The notes beneath the pieces were generated by a model that saw only the letters and a list, made by a program, of their open reading frames with translations, was not told the origin of the DNA and made no database searches. A DNA stretch of 54,800 nt, taken from the NCBI RefSeq assembly GCF_023715155.1, contig NZ_JAMBNQ010000035.1:1-54800 (forward strand). The letters are read 5' to 3'. Positions 1 through 9,036 of the stretch are shown piece after piece. The translations under genes were made by a program, and so were the position numbers. This stretch comes from Neobacillus mesonae (GTDB lineage Bacteria; Bacillota; Bacilli; Bacillales; Cytobacillaceae). The stretch's first letter is position 1. Each line of letters opens with the position of its first letter.

Positions 1-101
1 AGAGCTTCCTCCTAAGATTGATTTTGTGTTGTGTGTGTATAATCATCTTACTGAGGGGCTCTATTTTTATCAAACGGTAAAAAGAACTATCTACAGGAAT
101 T

Positions 102-254
102 CTTAATTTTGCAAATAACGGGAAAACCTCCGCTTATTTTTTACTTCCAAGGGGGCTATCCTGTAATCCAGCTTTTTCGCAGAGTCCGCTTATTCCTAAA
201 TAGAATAAACCACCGCTTTTCTTGGCATAACAACATAATTTACGAAAACAGCCT
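102..254. repeat. Left copy of a 153-bp inverted repeat
   Basis: This segment matches the reverse complement of 13749-13901 without gaps, and I count three mismatches in 153 bases. It carries two CCGCTTATT modules, an AACGGGAAAAC block and the stretch CTTGGCATAACAACAT. It lies directly beyond the glpD terminator and holds no convincing gene. The same CCGCTTATT/AATAACGG modules recur in degenerate form at 13916-14060, so this looks like a dispersed intergenic element rather than an insertion-sequence end. Confidence 0.9.
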
Positions 255-261
255 AAATAAA

Positions 262-298
262 AAAACGCACAGGCAACATGATTCCTGTACGTTTTCCC
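262..298 (-). terminator. Rho-independent terminator of glpD
   Basis: The arms at 262-273 and 284-295 (AAAACGCACAGG and CCTGTACGTTTT) form a 12-bp stem with one mismatch and a 10-nt loop. On the minus strand it is followed by a T-rich tract. It lies just past the glpD stop codon. Confidence 0.8.
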
Positions 299-327
299 TA
301 ATACCCAATATACGTTATTCATTTCTT

Positions 328-2013
328 TCAACTTACTTTCCCCTTCACATCATCTTTTTTTTCGTCTTCCGGGGTTGTTGCATCATATATTGCTCTATCT
401 AACTCTTTTTGATAGGTTTCCTTTTGTTCGCAAGTCCACTGGAAAACAGATGACATATAGGCGTTTACTTTTTCTTTCCACTGTCTTACCCAATGGATAT
501 CGAATAACAGGGCGCCGGTCCGTCTATAAAAGAAATCGATTGGTTTCACGGCCATTTCTTCCGTAATCGCATAAAAGATCTGAAGGAATTCACAAAGCGG
601 AAGGCCGCTCTCTTTTGCTTCATCACTATGGCTCGTAATATAAGAATATAATTGGTCCACGTTAGCGCCATATTTTTTTGTTAATTTTAGTGATTCCTCT
701 CGTGACAGCCCCATTTTTACACCCTGCTTCACTTTTTCATCCATAAAGGCCGGGAAATTTTTCGATCCGCCGATATTTCCCCCAGAGATCGGGAGTGTTT
801 TGGTTTGACAGCTGCCAAACGTTTTTCCTTCTTCCTTAAATAGCGTGACTAATCGATCTACGACCATTTCCGCCATTTTACGGTATCCGGTTAACTTACC
901 GCCGGCAATGGTGATCAAACCAGAATCAGAAATCCAAATTTCATCTTTACGGGAAATCTCGGAAGGACTCTTCCCCTCTTCATTAATTAACGGCCTCAGC
1001 CCCGTCCAGCTGGATTCGATATCTTCCTCCTTAATGTGTAAAGTTGGGAACATAAACTGAATGGCATCTAAAACATACTGACGGTCAGCTTTAGTCATAC
1101 GTGGATTGGCAATGTCCCCGCTATAAACGGTATCGGTAGTTCCAACATATGTTTTTCCTTCCCTGGGAATTGCAAAAATCATCCGTCCGTCGGGAGTATC
1201 AAAATAAATGGCTTGCTTAAGTGGAAAACGGCTTTGATCGAAAACAAGATGAATTCCTTTTGTTAATTGGATCGATTTTTTACCCAATGATTGATCCTTT
1301 TCACGTAAGGTATCGACCCAAGGCCCTGAGGCATTTACAATTTTATCAGCGTAAATGGAATACTTTTTATTGGAAATTTGATCCACAACTACAACCCCGC
1401 AGGCTTTCCTATTCTGATAAATAAAGCTCTCCACCTTGGCATAGTTTACTGCCTCAGTTCCATGTTTCACAGCTTCTTTTATCACTTCAATTGTCAGCCG
1501 GGCATCATCAGTTTTGTATTCCACATAATATCCCCCGCCTCTTAAAGCTGAAGTTTTCAATAACGGCTCAAGCTTTAACGTCTCTTCCCGGCTTAACATG
1601 GAACGGCGTTCATTCCGTTTAACTCCTGCCAAATAGTCGTACACCCGTAAACCAATGGAAGTTGAAAACATGCTAAATGTCCCATCTTGATAAATAGGAA
1701 GAAGCATCCATTCCGGTGTGGTGACATGCGGGCCATTTTCATAGACAATTGCTCGTTCTTTCCCAACCTCTGAAACCATTTTTACTTCAAATTGTTTTAA
1801 ATACCTTAATCCGCCGTGAACTAGTTTTGTTGAACGGCTGGAAGTTCCTGCTCCAAAGTCCTGCATCTCCACTAAGGCTGTTTTCATTCCGCGGGTAACC
1901 GCATCAAGTGCAATCCCGCACCCGGTGATCCCGCCGCCAATGATAAGAACATCATAATGTTCAGTTTCCATCTGACCCAGCATCTTTTCACGATCCAGAC
2001 TTGAAAATGTCAT
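328..2013 (-). CDS. glpD: Aerobic glycerol-3-phosphate dehydrogenase
   Basis: This is a membrane-associated FAD enzyme that oxidises sn-glycerol 3-phosphate to dihydroxyacetone phosphate and passes electrons to the quinone pool. The 561-residue product has the dinucleotide-binding motif GGGITGCG at residues 26-33, the family signature GAGTSSRSTKLVHGGLRYL at about 52-72, and a C-terminal alpha-helical DAO domain. Its length matches the family (about 555). The ATG follows AGGGGG at good spacing. It lies 20 bp behind glpK on the same strand, so the two are co-transcribed. Beside an SQ locus it would burn the glycerol released from sulfoquinovosyl glycerol; that link is inference. Confidence 0.96.
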   Translation of the reverse strand: MTFSSLDREKMLGQMETEHYDVLIIGGGITGCGIALDAVTRGMKTALVEMQDFGAGTSSRSTKLVHGGLRYLKQFEVKMVSEVGKERAIVYENGPHVTTPEWMLLPIYQDGTFSMFSTSIGLRVYDYLAGVKRNERRSMLSREETLKLEPLLKTSALRGGGYYVEYKTDDARLTIEVIKEAVKHGTEAVNYAKVESFIYQNRKACGVVVVDQISNKKYSIYADKIVNASGPWVDTLREKDQSLGKKSIQLTKGIHLVFDQSRFPLKQAIYFDTPDGRMIFAIPREGKTYVGTTDTVYSGDIANPRMTKADRQYVLDAIQFMFPTLHIKEEDIESSWTGLRPLINEEGKSPSEISRKDEIWISDSGLITIAGGKLTGYRKMAEMVVDRLVTLFKEEGKTFGSCQTKTLPISGGNIGGSKNFPAFMDEKVKQGVKMGLSREESLKLTKKYGANVDQLYSYITSHSDEAKESGLPLCEFLQIFYAITEEMAVKPIDFFYRRTGALLFDIHWVRQWKEKVNAYMSSVFQWTCEQKETYQKELDRAIYDATTPEDEKKDDVKGKVS

Positions 2014-2033
2014 ATTCTGTTTCCCCCTATCTT

Positions 2034-3521
2034 TTATTTAAACAGGCTGGCTGCTTTCACCGCTTTTTTCCAGCCGATATAGAGATGGTCTCTTGTTTCA
2101 TCAGACATATTAGGTATAAACGGCTGATTAAGATTACACTGTAAAGAGATTTCTTCTTGATCAGACCAGAAACCTACCGCAAGACCTGCTAAATAAGCGG
2201 CACCTAAAGCAGTAGTTTCACTAACAGCAGACCGTTCAACAGGAACATCTAAAATATCACTTTGAAATTGCATCAGGAAGGAATTCTCCACTGCCCCCCC
2301 GTCAACCCGCAGCTTTTCGAGCTTAATTTGAGAGTCTTGCTCCATTGCGTCCACGACATCCTTGGTTTGGTATGCAAGGGATTCCAATGTGGCTCTAATA
2401 AAATCTTCTTTAGAAGTCCCTCTGGTTAAACCAAATACTGCCCCTCTTACATCACTGTCCCAGTATGGAGTACCAAGACCAACGAATGCCGGAACTACAT
2501 ATACCCCGCCAGTATTTTTTGACTTTGCAGCATACGTCTCACTGTCTGAGGCATTCCTAATCATCCTAAGACCGTCTCTTAACCATTGAATGGCTGCCCC
2601 CGCTACAAATACACTGCCTTCTAAAGCATATTCTATTTTCCCTTGTAATCCCCAGGCTATTGTCGTTAATAATCCATGCTTTGAGGATACTGCATTTTCC
2701 CCGGTGTTCATGAGCATAAAACAACCAGTTCCATAAGTATTTTTCGCCATTCCTTTTGTAAAACAGCCTTGGCCGAATAAAGCGGCCTGCTGATCCCCGG
2801 CTGCACCAGCAATGGGGATTTCTTCTCCAAATAGAAATTTTGCCGTATAAGCATACACTTCAGAGGATGATTTAACCTCCGGAAGCATTTGAATAGGAAC
2901 ATCTAAAACCCCAAGCAGTTCCTCATCCCAGTTTAATGTATGAATATTATACATTAACGTTCTGGACGCATTGGAATAATCCGTCATATGCAGTTTTCCA
3001 TCTGTTAATTTCCATATAAGCCATGAATCGATGGTGCCAAATAACAGTTCTCCATTCCTGGCTCTTTCCCTGGATCCCTCAACCTGATCAAGAATCCACT
3101 TGGCTTTTGTTCCTGAAAAATAGGGATCTATTAATAATCCCGTCTTTTCCGTAAAAATAGTTTCATATCCTTTTTCTCTTAAATTTTCACAGATATTTTC
3201 CGTTTGCCGGGACTGCCAAACGATAGCATTATAAATTGGCTGTCCTGTTTGTTTATCCCAAATCAGGCAAGTTTCCCTCTGGTTGGTAATTCCTATTCCT
3301 TCCAACTGACGGGGGGTAACGTTGTACTCCGCTAAACAGGCATTAATGACTGATAAAATCGAGCCCCATATTTCGTTTGGGTTCTGTTCAACCCAGCCTG
3401 GATTTGGATATAATTGAGTAATCTCAGCCTGTGATTTGTGAACAGCTTTTCCCTCTCGATCAAACAAAATAGCTCTTGAACTGGTCGTTCCTTGATCTAG
3501 TGCTAATATGTATTTTTCCAT
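2034..3521 (-). CDS. glpK: Glycerol kinase without the HPr-phosphorylated histidine
   Basis: This FGGY-family kinase phosphorylates glycerol with ATP. I chose the ATG at 3521 (MEKYILALDQGTTSSRAILF), which follows GGTGAG and gives 495 residues, the normal length; an upstream in-frame start adds 20 unrelated residues. The family blocks GAAGDQQAALFGQ, GMAKNTYGTGCFML and LRVDGGAVENSFLMQFQSD are intact. In Gram-positive GlpK a loop with TAPYHFFG-type sequence carries the histidine phosphorylated by HPr. Here, at about residue 230 (plus-strand 2828-2850), the loop reads TAKFLFG, one residue shorter and without histidine. That suggests an enzyme free of PTS control. glpD follows directly, and no glpF is present. 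Confidence 0.95.
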   Translation of the reverse strand: MEKYILALDQGTTSSRAILFDREGKAVHKSQAEITQLYPNPGWVEQNPNEIWGSILSVINACLAEYNVTPRQLEGIGITNQRETCLIWDKQTGQPIYNAIVWQSRQTENICENLREKGYETIFTEKTGLLIDPYFSGTKAKWILDQVEGSRERARNGELLFGTIDSWLIWKLTDGKLHMTDYSNASRTLMYNIHTLNWDEELLGVLDVPIQMLPEVKSSSEVYAYTAKFLFGEEIPIAGAAGDQQAALFGQGCFTKGMAKNTYGTGCFMLMNTGENAVSSKHGLLTTIAWGLQGKIEYALEGSVFVAGAAIQWLRDGLRMIRNASDSETYAAKSKNTGGVYVVPAFVGLGTPYWDSDVRGAVFGLTRGTSKEDFIRATLESLAYQTKDVVDAMEQDSQIKLEKLRVDGGAVENSFLMQFQSDILDVPVERSAVSETTALGAAYLAGLAVGFWSDQEEISLQCNLNQPFIPNMSDETRDHLYIGWKKAVKAASLFK

Positions 3522-3554
3522 CAGTAACTCACCGTCCGAATATAAAGTAATCAA

Positions 3555-3602
3555 AGAAAAATCCACAATCCTTCCTTGCATACGAAAGATGGTATTGTGG
3601 AT
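3555..3602 (-). terminator. Hairpin with T-tract in the glpK leader
   Basis: A perfect 9-bp inverted repeat (3561-3569 ATCCACAAT and 3594-3602 ATTGTGGAT) is followed on the minus strand by TTTTTC. It lies between the AEC gene and the glpK start. It may simply end the upstream SQ operon, or it may be an antitermination target: GlpP-controlled leader terminators precede glp genes in Bacillus subtilis. Sequence alone does not separate the two. Confidence 0.6.
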
Positions 3603-3655
3603 GTGTAATCAATAGTTTCTCATGTACCGGACTTCCACCCTACTCCTTCTATCTT

Positions 3656-4567
3656 TTAAATCACGATTAAAAATATAATCGGTAGAGTCGCCAAACTTAA
3701 CACTGTACTTATAAGTGTTGCACTGGAAACAAATTCAGGCTCTGTATTAAATTGTAATGCGTACATGGTCGTATTAGCTGCGGTCGGCATTGCCGCCATG
3801 ATTACCATAATCTGTTTAATCATCGGATCGACCGGTAAAAACAGGGTCAGGATATAGGCAATAACCGGTGATATGGCTAACTTGATCAGTAAAGAAAAGG
3901 AAACCTTTTCTTTTTCCAATTTTTTGACTGAAATTTTAGCAAGCTGCATCCCTAGGACTATCATAATAGTGGGGATCGCAGCATTTGCAGCTAAATCCAC
4001 AGCTTGAAGTACTGAATCACTTAATGGGATGTGCAGGCTCTTACAAATGAACCCAAGCATCGCACCATAAACAATAGGCATTCGTTGAACGGCGTGAAGT
4101 GCTTCACGAGCACCATTTCCTCCTGGACTGCCCTTTGCCGCAAAGTAAACTCCGATTGTACACATCACAAGCTGTTGGATAACCATTAAAATAACAGCAT
4201 AATCAAGGCCTGCTGAACCGAAAAGTAATAACACAACCGGGGTCCCATAATTCCCATTGTTCATGAAGGAAGAGGCCAGCACCATTCCACATGTTTCTGC
4301 ATTGGAGTAGCCTCTTAACTTTGCAACCAAATACACCACTAAAATTAAGCTAAAAACTAAAGCAAATGTATAAATGGCCATATACAAATAATTCGAATCT
4401 AATGCCGTTTTATAGAAGGTCCTGAATACTAGAACCGGTGACATTAAGTATATAGCCATTGTTGAAATCGTTTTTGTATCAAACCCAATCTTTTTTTCTC
4501 CGATAAAACCTAAGGAAAATATGCCAAGAACCGGAGTAAGGATAAGAAGGAAACCCAAAGTGACCAC
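3656..4567 (-). CDS. AEC-family membrane transporter, candidate sulfolactate exporter
   Basis: This 303-residue very hydrophobic protein belongs to the auxin efflux carrier (AEC) superfamily. It has about ten predicted membrane segments and the typical NNGNYGTPVVLLLFG stretch near residue 107. It starts with GTG behind AGGAAG. It lies 39 bp downstream of the sulfolactaldehyde dehydrogenase gene on the same strand. AEC proteins move organic anions. In sulfo-TAL bacteria the end product sulfolactate must leave the cell, so export of sulfolactate is the most economical reading. The substrate is inferred from context only. Confidence 0.8.
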   Translation of the reverse strand: MVTLGFLLILTPVLGIFSLGFIGEKKIGFDTKTISTMAIYLMSPVLVFRTFYKTALDSNYLYMAIYTFALVFSLILVVYLVAKLRGYSNAETCGMVLASSFMNNGNYGTPVVLLLFGSAGLDYAVILMVIQQLVMCTIGVYFAAKGSPGGNGAREALHAVQRMPIVYGAMLGFICKSLHIPLSDSVLQAVDLAANAAIPTIMIVLGMQLAKISVKKLEKEKVSFSLLIKLAISPVIAYILTLFLPVDPMIKQIMVIMAAMPTAANTTMYALQFNTEPEFVSSATLISTVLSLATLPIIFLIVI

Positions 4568-4606
4568 CTATCTTCCTGTTTTATTCACTGTTGATGGGTC
4601 GGAAAA

Positions 4607-6040
4607 CTATATGTTTAAGACCACAATTCGCTCTTCTGTCATTTCTTCTATTGCATATTTAGGGCCTTCTTTTCCTGTTCCACTGTTTTTGACCCCGCCA
4701 TATGGCATATGATCCACACGGTAAGCGGAAGCATCATTAATAATAAGTCCCCCTACCTCAATTTCACGTGCTGCTTTCATGGCAAATTTTAAATCATTTG
4801 TAAATAACCCTGCTTGAAGACCATAATCAGAATCATTTACTTTTGCAATAACCTCATCCTGCTCTTTATAAGGAACAACAGATAAAACCGGGCCGAATAC
4901 CTCTTGACGGCATACTTTCATTTCTTCCTTTACATTGGAAAGAATGGTTGGATAGTAGAAAGCTCCATCGCGTTTGCCGCCCGTTTCAATGACAGCCCCT
5001 TGCTCAACTGCTTCATTTACCCATGCTTCTACACGCACAGCTTCACTCTCTTTAATCATTGGCCCAATCTCTGTCTTTTCATCTAGTGGATCGCCCACAA
5101 CAAATGCTTCTGTCTTTTCTTTTAGTGATGAAAGAAATGCCTCGAAAATCTCCTCGTGCACATATACGCGCTGAACCGAAATACAAACCTGGCCGGCATT
5201 ATTAAAACCTTTTTGGGCAATCAAGTTGGCTGACTGCTCGATATTAGCGTCTTTGTGAACAATTGTTGCGGAATTGTTTCCTAATTCCAAAGCCACCTTA
5301 CGCAAGCCTGCCTTTTCGCGGATATCCTTTCCGACAACAGGGCTTCCTGTAAAGGTAAACATTTGCACATCCGGATTGCTTAATAACCAATTTCCAATGG
5401 CGGAACCGCTGCCTGTTAGTACCTGAAGACGTCCTTTTGGAAGGCCAGCCTCCTCTAAAACTTCAGCAAGCATGACCGCACAAATGGATGTCACTTCAGC
5501 TGGTTTTAAAACAACCGTGTTTCCTGCTGCAAGTGCTGGTCCCACCTTATGGCAAACCAGATTTAATGGAACATTAAACGGAGTGATGGCTGCTATAACC
5601 CCTACTGGCACACGCACGGTAAAGGACATGCGGTTCTCAGATCCTGGAGCTGCTTCAACTGGAATTCCTTCGCCGTGAATTCGTTTTGCTTCTTCCGCCG
5701 AGATTTCCAGAGTCTGTGCTGCCCGCTCAACCTCGCCGCGGCATTCGCGGATTGGCTTTCCTATTTCTATAGCAAGAACCTGTGCAAATTTCTCTACGCG
5801 TTCTAATAACAGCTGGGATGCTTTTAATAACACTTCATATCGTGCATATGGAGCAAACGGTACTTTAAATGCCTTTTTCGCACTTTGAACAGCTGCATCA
5901 GCATGCTCTTTTTGCGCAATTGAAATCCATGCTGCCGGCTCTTGCGTGTATTTATTTAATACTGGTCTCTTTTCTTCTGTTTCCTGCCATTGCCCATCAA
6001 TATACAAACCATATTGTTTTCCTGTAACGACTGCTGCCAT
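4607..6040 (-). CDS. sftD: NAD(P)-dependent 3-sulfolactaldehyde dehydrogenase (aldehyde dehydrogenase family)
   Basis: A full-length aldehyde dehydrogenase of 477 residues. The catalytic glutamate lies in VALELGNNSATIV (about residue 253) and the nucleophilic cysteine in FNNAGQVCISVQR (about 285); the cofactor-loop FTFTGSPVVGKDI is also present. I chose the ATG at 6040, 8 nt after GGAGAG, over the GTG at 6049 that abuts the ribosome site. In the sulfo-TAL pathway such an enzyme oxidises 3-sulfolactaldehyde, the three-carbon fragment left by the transaldolase, to sulfolactate. The family is certain. The substrate rests on co-location with isomerase, transaldolase and sulfoquinovosidase genes. 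Confidence 0.85.
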   Translation of the reverse strand: MAAVVTGKQYGLYIDGQWQETEEKRPVLNKYTQEPAAWISIAQKEHADAAVQSAKKAFKVPFAPYARYEVLLKASQLLLERVEKFAQVLAIEIGKPIRECRGEVERAAQTLEISAEEAKRIHGEGIPVEAAPGSENRMSFTVRVPVGVIAAITPFNVPLNLVCHKVGPALAAGNTVVLKPAEVTSICAVMLAEVLEEAGLPKGRLQVLTGSGSAIGNWLLSNPDVQMFTFTGSPVVGKDIREKAGLRKVALELGNNSATIVHKDANIEQSANLIAQKGFNNAGQVCISVQRVYVHEEIFEAFLSSLKEKTEAFVVGDPLDEKTEIGPMIKESEAVRVEAWVNEAVEQGAVIETGGKRDGAFYYPTILSNVKEEMKVCRQEVFGPVLSVVPYKEQDEVIAKVNDSDYGLQAGLFTNDLKFAMKAAREIEVGGLIINDASAYRVDHMPYGGVKNSGTGKEGPKYAIEEMTEERIVVLNI

Positions 6041-6065
6041 GTTTTTCACTCTCCATTAGTTTTAT

Positions 6066-6797
6066 TTATCTAGTAAGTTCAATGGTGTAATGATATTTAT
6101 CATTGCAAAACTTGGTTGTCGTAAATTCAATCGGCTGATGATTGCTGTCAAAACTTAATCTTTCCATTTTAATCAATGCTTCTCCGCCGCGTATTCCAAG
6201 CAGATCTGCTTCCTCTATACTGGCATTAACAGCTGAAATCTTTTCATTTGCCTCACGGAGGACTATCTTATTTCTTTCAAGGACTTCATAAAACTTAGCT
6301 GCTTCTAAATCTTCGTCTATCAATATCTTCCCGATAAAAGCCGGCCAGCAAGTTTGTTCTAAAGCAACCGGCAGCTTATTAGCAAAACGAATGCGTTTCA
6401 CTACTAATATCTGATCGTCCTCTTGGAGCTTTAAGTATGATTTCTCGTTCAGAAATCCTCTGCTAAATTCAGCAGATAATAGTTTAGATTCCGGCACCAA
6501 CCCACTTTCAGCTACTTCTTCTGCAAATCCTTTCAAAATCCCTAAGCTGCCTGTAAGCTGCCGAGGCCTAACAATCGTGCCTTTCCCTTGTTTCTTTTCC
6601 AGTAAACCATCTTTTACGAGGATCGAGATGGATTGGCGAATAGTGGTACGGCTAACGCTAAATTCCTTCATCAATTCCTGCTCAGTTGGGATTAATGCAT
6701 TTGGGGCCCATACCTTATCTTGAATCCGTCTGATAAGAATATCCTTCACTTGTATATACAGCGGGATATTTTTATCGAAACCTGCAAGAGTACCCAC
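6066..6797 (-). CDS. GntR/HutC-family regulator with UTRA domain (SQ regulator 1)
   Basis: This 243-residue protein has an N-terminal winged helix (PTEQELMKEFSVSRTTIRQSISILVKDGLLEKKQGKGT, residues 42-79) and a C-terminal UTRA ligand domain ending in IEFTTTKFCNDKYHYTIEL. It starts with GTG behind GGGGGCGAG. It lies between the isomerase and dehydrogenase genes. A second regulator at 14149-14880 has the same length and is roughly two-thirds identical by eye. HutC-type regulators usually repress catabolic genes until a sugar phosphate or related effector binds. Here the effector could be a sulfosugar intermediate, which is inference. Confidence 0.9.
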   Translation of the reverse strand: MGTLAGFDKNIPLYIQVKDILIRRIQDKVWAPNALIPTEQELMKEFSVSRTTIRQSISILVKDGLLEKKQGKGTIVRPRQLTGSLGILKGFAEEVAESGLVPESKLLSAEFSRGFLNEKSYLKLQEDDQILVVKRIRFANKLPVALEQTCWPAFIGKILIDEDLEAAKFYEVLERNKIVLREANEKISAVNASIEEADLLGIRGGEALIKMERLSFDSNHQPIEFTTTKFCNDKYHYTIELTR

Positions 6798-6843
6798 TAT
6801 ACTCGCCCCCTTTATAGAACAACAAAGCTGTATAAACGATCAT

Positions 6844-8184
6844 TTAAATAAATAAATCTGTTTTCAAGCCTAGAATTCTTCCAAGCTCTTTTAACTGTTC
6901 TGTTACATCTCCATACACAAGCGCATAATGTGGTTCATAACCTGCGTTCATTAAGTCATAAAGGGCAGAAGTAACATCTGATGCTAATTCCACTTCAACA
7001 GATGTACCGGTAAAAGGCTTTTCGGTATCAAGTGCCTTTCCCTTCATCACTAATAACCGATAGCCGTCAGGGGTATGACCAACACGAAAGATGGTTACTT
7101 CACCTGGTTTCAATCCAAAATCCATTGCCAATCCAATTTTACGATTCGGATGGACCCCTGCTGTCGCACCTGTCTTAGGATGGGCTAAAGAATAGGCCCC
7201 TGCACCGCAATGCCAAAAGACAACGGAATTTTTTTCTTCATCGACATGAACCATGTCTCCTAAATAAGGGGCACTTCCATTTGTTAACTCTCTTAAAATA
7301 AACATTGAAATGGACCCGTGGATATCCGATTCACAGGAGGTGACTACTCCATCTTCTGTTAATTGGGACAATACGGAACAAGGAGCTGCTCCAAGATCAT
7401 TAAAGAAGTCCGGCCAGCATCGCATTGACAAAGAGTGAAAATGCTCTTTATTAATTTGCTGTTTCATATAGGCTGTAAACTGTGCAAACCTCTGAACGGT
7501 TTCATCTTTTCGATTTAATCCAATCACTTGTTTCTCTGCACGTTCCACTTCTCCGATCCATTCACTCTCAGGAAGCTCCACACATTCTTTAAATGCCTCC
7601 TGTAAATCTATTTTCTTTAGGGCAACACCTAAAGTGGTATATAGTTCATCTGCATCTGCATCTGAAAAGAAAAAGCCTGGAGGATATTCACCTACCACAC
7701 CAATTTTCATCTGATTTAATGCCTTTTTTACCCGCATGACATCAAGCCGCTGCAAAAGAAGTGTTTGAAGTTTCTCTTCATCAGGATTTCCAAACACAAA
7801 ACTAAATGGATGCCTGTGGTTTCTAAGAACATTGCTGGTACTGTTTCCCCCTGTTAGGGAATTCAGCCTTAAACGCCCCCCGATACTTGGCTCGCGGACT
7901 GACCAAACGATAACCGGTTCGTTAAAATACTCCAGAACCTTGATGACAAATTCTCCGTCTGCAAATGTGACACTTTGGTATACAACAGCATCAATTTCAT
8001 TAGATTGGATAGTACGTAAATATTGATCCAATTCTTCAACAGATGTAATGATTTGTTCTGGTGCAAGAACTTTTTCGCATGTTTGATTCAGCCATTCTAC
8101 ACTTTGCTTGCGATATACCTCTGCAGGTTCTAAATCAAAAGTTTTTCTTCCAATAGGTAAGTATAAAACCACACTCTCTGACAT
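6844..8184 (-). CDS. sftI: Sulfoquinovose isomerase (L-fucose isomerase-like fold)
   Basis: The 446-residue product resembles the L-fucose/L-arabinose isomerase-like proteins. It has a Rossmann-type N-terminal half (ending about MKIGVVGEYPPGFFFSD) and a C-terminal half with CWPDFF, CESDIHGSISMFIL, HCGAG and HPNRKIGLAMDFG, whose Glu/Asp/His residues suit a metal site. In sulfo-TAL clusters a protein of this kind converts SQ to 6-deoxy-6-sulfofructose. The ATG at 8184 follows AAAGGGG at about 8 nt; an upstream ATG (8211) lacks a good site. It lies between the transaldolase and GntR genes, all on the minus strand. Confidence 0.85.
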   Translation of the reverse strand: MSESVVLYLPIGRKTFDLEPAEVYRKQSVEWLNQTCEKVLAPEQIITSVEELDQYLRTIQSNEIDAVVYQSVTFADGEFVIKVLEYFNEPVIVWSVREPSIGGRLRLNSLTGGNSTSNVLRNHRHPFSFVFGNPDEEKLQTLLLQRLDVMRVKKALNQMKIGVVGEYPPGFFFSDADADELYTTLGVALKKIDLQEAFKECVELPESEWIGEVERAEKQVIGLNRKDETVQRFAQFTAYMKQQINKEHFHSLSMRCWPDFFNDLGAAPCSVLSQLTEDGVVTSCESDIHGSISMFILRELTNGSAPYLGDMVHVDEEKNSVVFWHCGAGAYSLAHPKTGATAGVHPNRKIGLAMDFGLKPGEVTIFRVGHTPDGYRLLVMKGKALDTEKPFTGTSVEVELASDVTSALYDLMNAGYEPHYALVYGDVTEQLKELGRILGLKTDLFI

Positions 8185-8237
8185 TGCTTGTTCCCCTTTT
8201 CGCCATTTCATTCATCACCATAACAATAACATACATC

Positions 8238-8247
8238 GTTACCTTTT
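8238..8247. promoter_or_regulatory. Candidate GntR half-site upstream of the isomerase gene
   Basis: GTTACCTTTT lies 54 bp upstream of the isomerase start and matches the left arm at 14943. The second arm is poor here (TAAC at 8226 and an A-rich tract), so this is the weakest member of the proposed operator set. Confidence 0.35.
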
Positions 8248-8292
8248 AATGTAAAAAAATATAAAAAATGAGAAAATAGTTTCATAGAAGAA

Positions 8293-8970
8293 TTATCGAA
8301 CGGTTTCCTCTTTAACCGTGCTATCCCAAGCCTTACGGAATACGTTCAAACCGTAATCAGTGAAGGCATGATAAAAACTATTTTGAAAGACTTCAAATCC
8401 GCAAGTAACAATATGTGCTCCAGCTTTTGCAGCATCCACGATCTGTTTGCCATTTCTTAAGGCTGCCACGATAATTTCAGTATCAAACTGATAGGTCTTA
8501 TAAATACTCGCGATATCCTGAATATATTGCGTAGTGTCATCCCCGCTGTTTTCCTTCCATCCAACGAATGGCGACACAAATTTAGCATCGATTCTTCCCG
8601 CCTGTAATGCCTGTGATGGAGAAAATACAAGGGTAACGTTGGTTGGAACTCCTTCCTTCTCCAATTCCTTAGCAGCGATTAAGCCAGGCTCCGTACAAGG
8701 AATTTTGACGACAAAGTTATCAGATAAGGCTGCTAATTTCTGCCCTTCACGGACCATTTCCTTAGCATCATCAAGGTGTGGATTAATCTCCACTGAAATC
8801 GGGAAATTCTTTACCCCTCTGAATTCGCTTGCAAATTCATCCAATAATGTAACCAATGGTTTGCCGCTGTTCATGACATGGCGGGGATTAGTGGTAACTC
8901 CATCAATGGCCCAATTTTCATACGCATAACGAATTTCATCAAGCTTTGCACTGTCTAAAAAGTACTTCAT
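8293..8970 (-). CDS. sftT: 6-deoxy-6-sulfofructose transaldolase (MipB/TalC-type)
   Basis: A 225-residue single-domain transaldolase of the short fructose-6-phosphate-aldolase/TalC type. The Schiff-base lysine lies in FVVKIPCTEPGL (about residue 88), with TTNPRHV near residue 27 and VTLVFSPSQALQA near 117. The ATG follows GGAGG by 9 nt. Short transaldolases also serve the pentose phosphate pathway. The neighbours here (SQ isomerase, sulfolactaldehyde dehydrogenase, sulfoquinovosidase) point to cleavage of sulfofructose, with transfer of dihydroxyacetone to glyceraldehyde 3-phosphate to give fructose 6-phosphate and sulfolactaldehyde. It is probably first in its minus-strand transcription unit, with an operator-like palindrome just upstream. 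Confidence 0.88.
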   Translation of the reverse strand: MKYFLDSAKLDEIRYAYENWAIDGVTTNPRHVMNSGKPLVTLLDEFASEFRGVKNFPISVEINPHLDDAKEMVREGQKLAALSDNFVVKIPCTEPGLIAAKELEKEGVPTNVTLVFSPSQALQAGRIDAKFVSPFVGWKENSGDDTTQYIQDIASIYKTYQFDTEIIVAALRNGKQIVDAAKAGAHIVTCGFEVFQNSFYHAFTDYGLNVFRKAWDSTVKEETVR

Positions 8971-9007
8971 CTGTAAATACCTCCAATATGATTTTTTGTT
9001 TTATAAC

Positions 9008-9036
9008 GTAACTATGTTTTCGTTAAAAGTAGTTAC
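9008..9036. promoter_or_regulatory. Palindromic GntR operator candidate between sftT and the Gfo/Idh gene
   Basis: The arms GTAACTATGTTTT and AAAAGTAGTTAC flank CGTT in the divergent promoter region. The same layout, with outer GTWACTA and GTAGNTAYC and inner TTT...AAA, recurs at 17930-17959 upstream of the DUF4867-GH31 unit. Shared arms at separate SQ units argue for a common regulator. Confidence 0.6.

Noticed and set aside
8534..8929. 131-codon open frame opposite the transaldolase gene
   Set aside because: Antisense shadow of a conserved enzyme, without a ribosome site.
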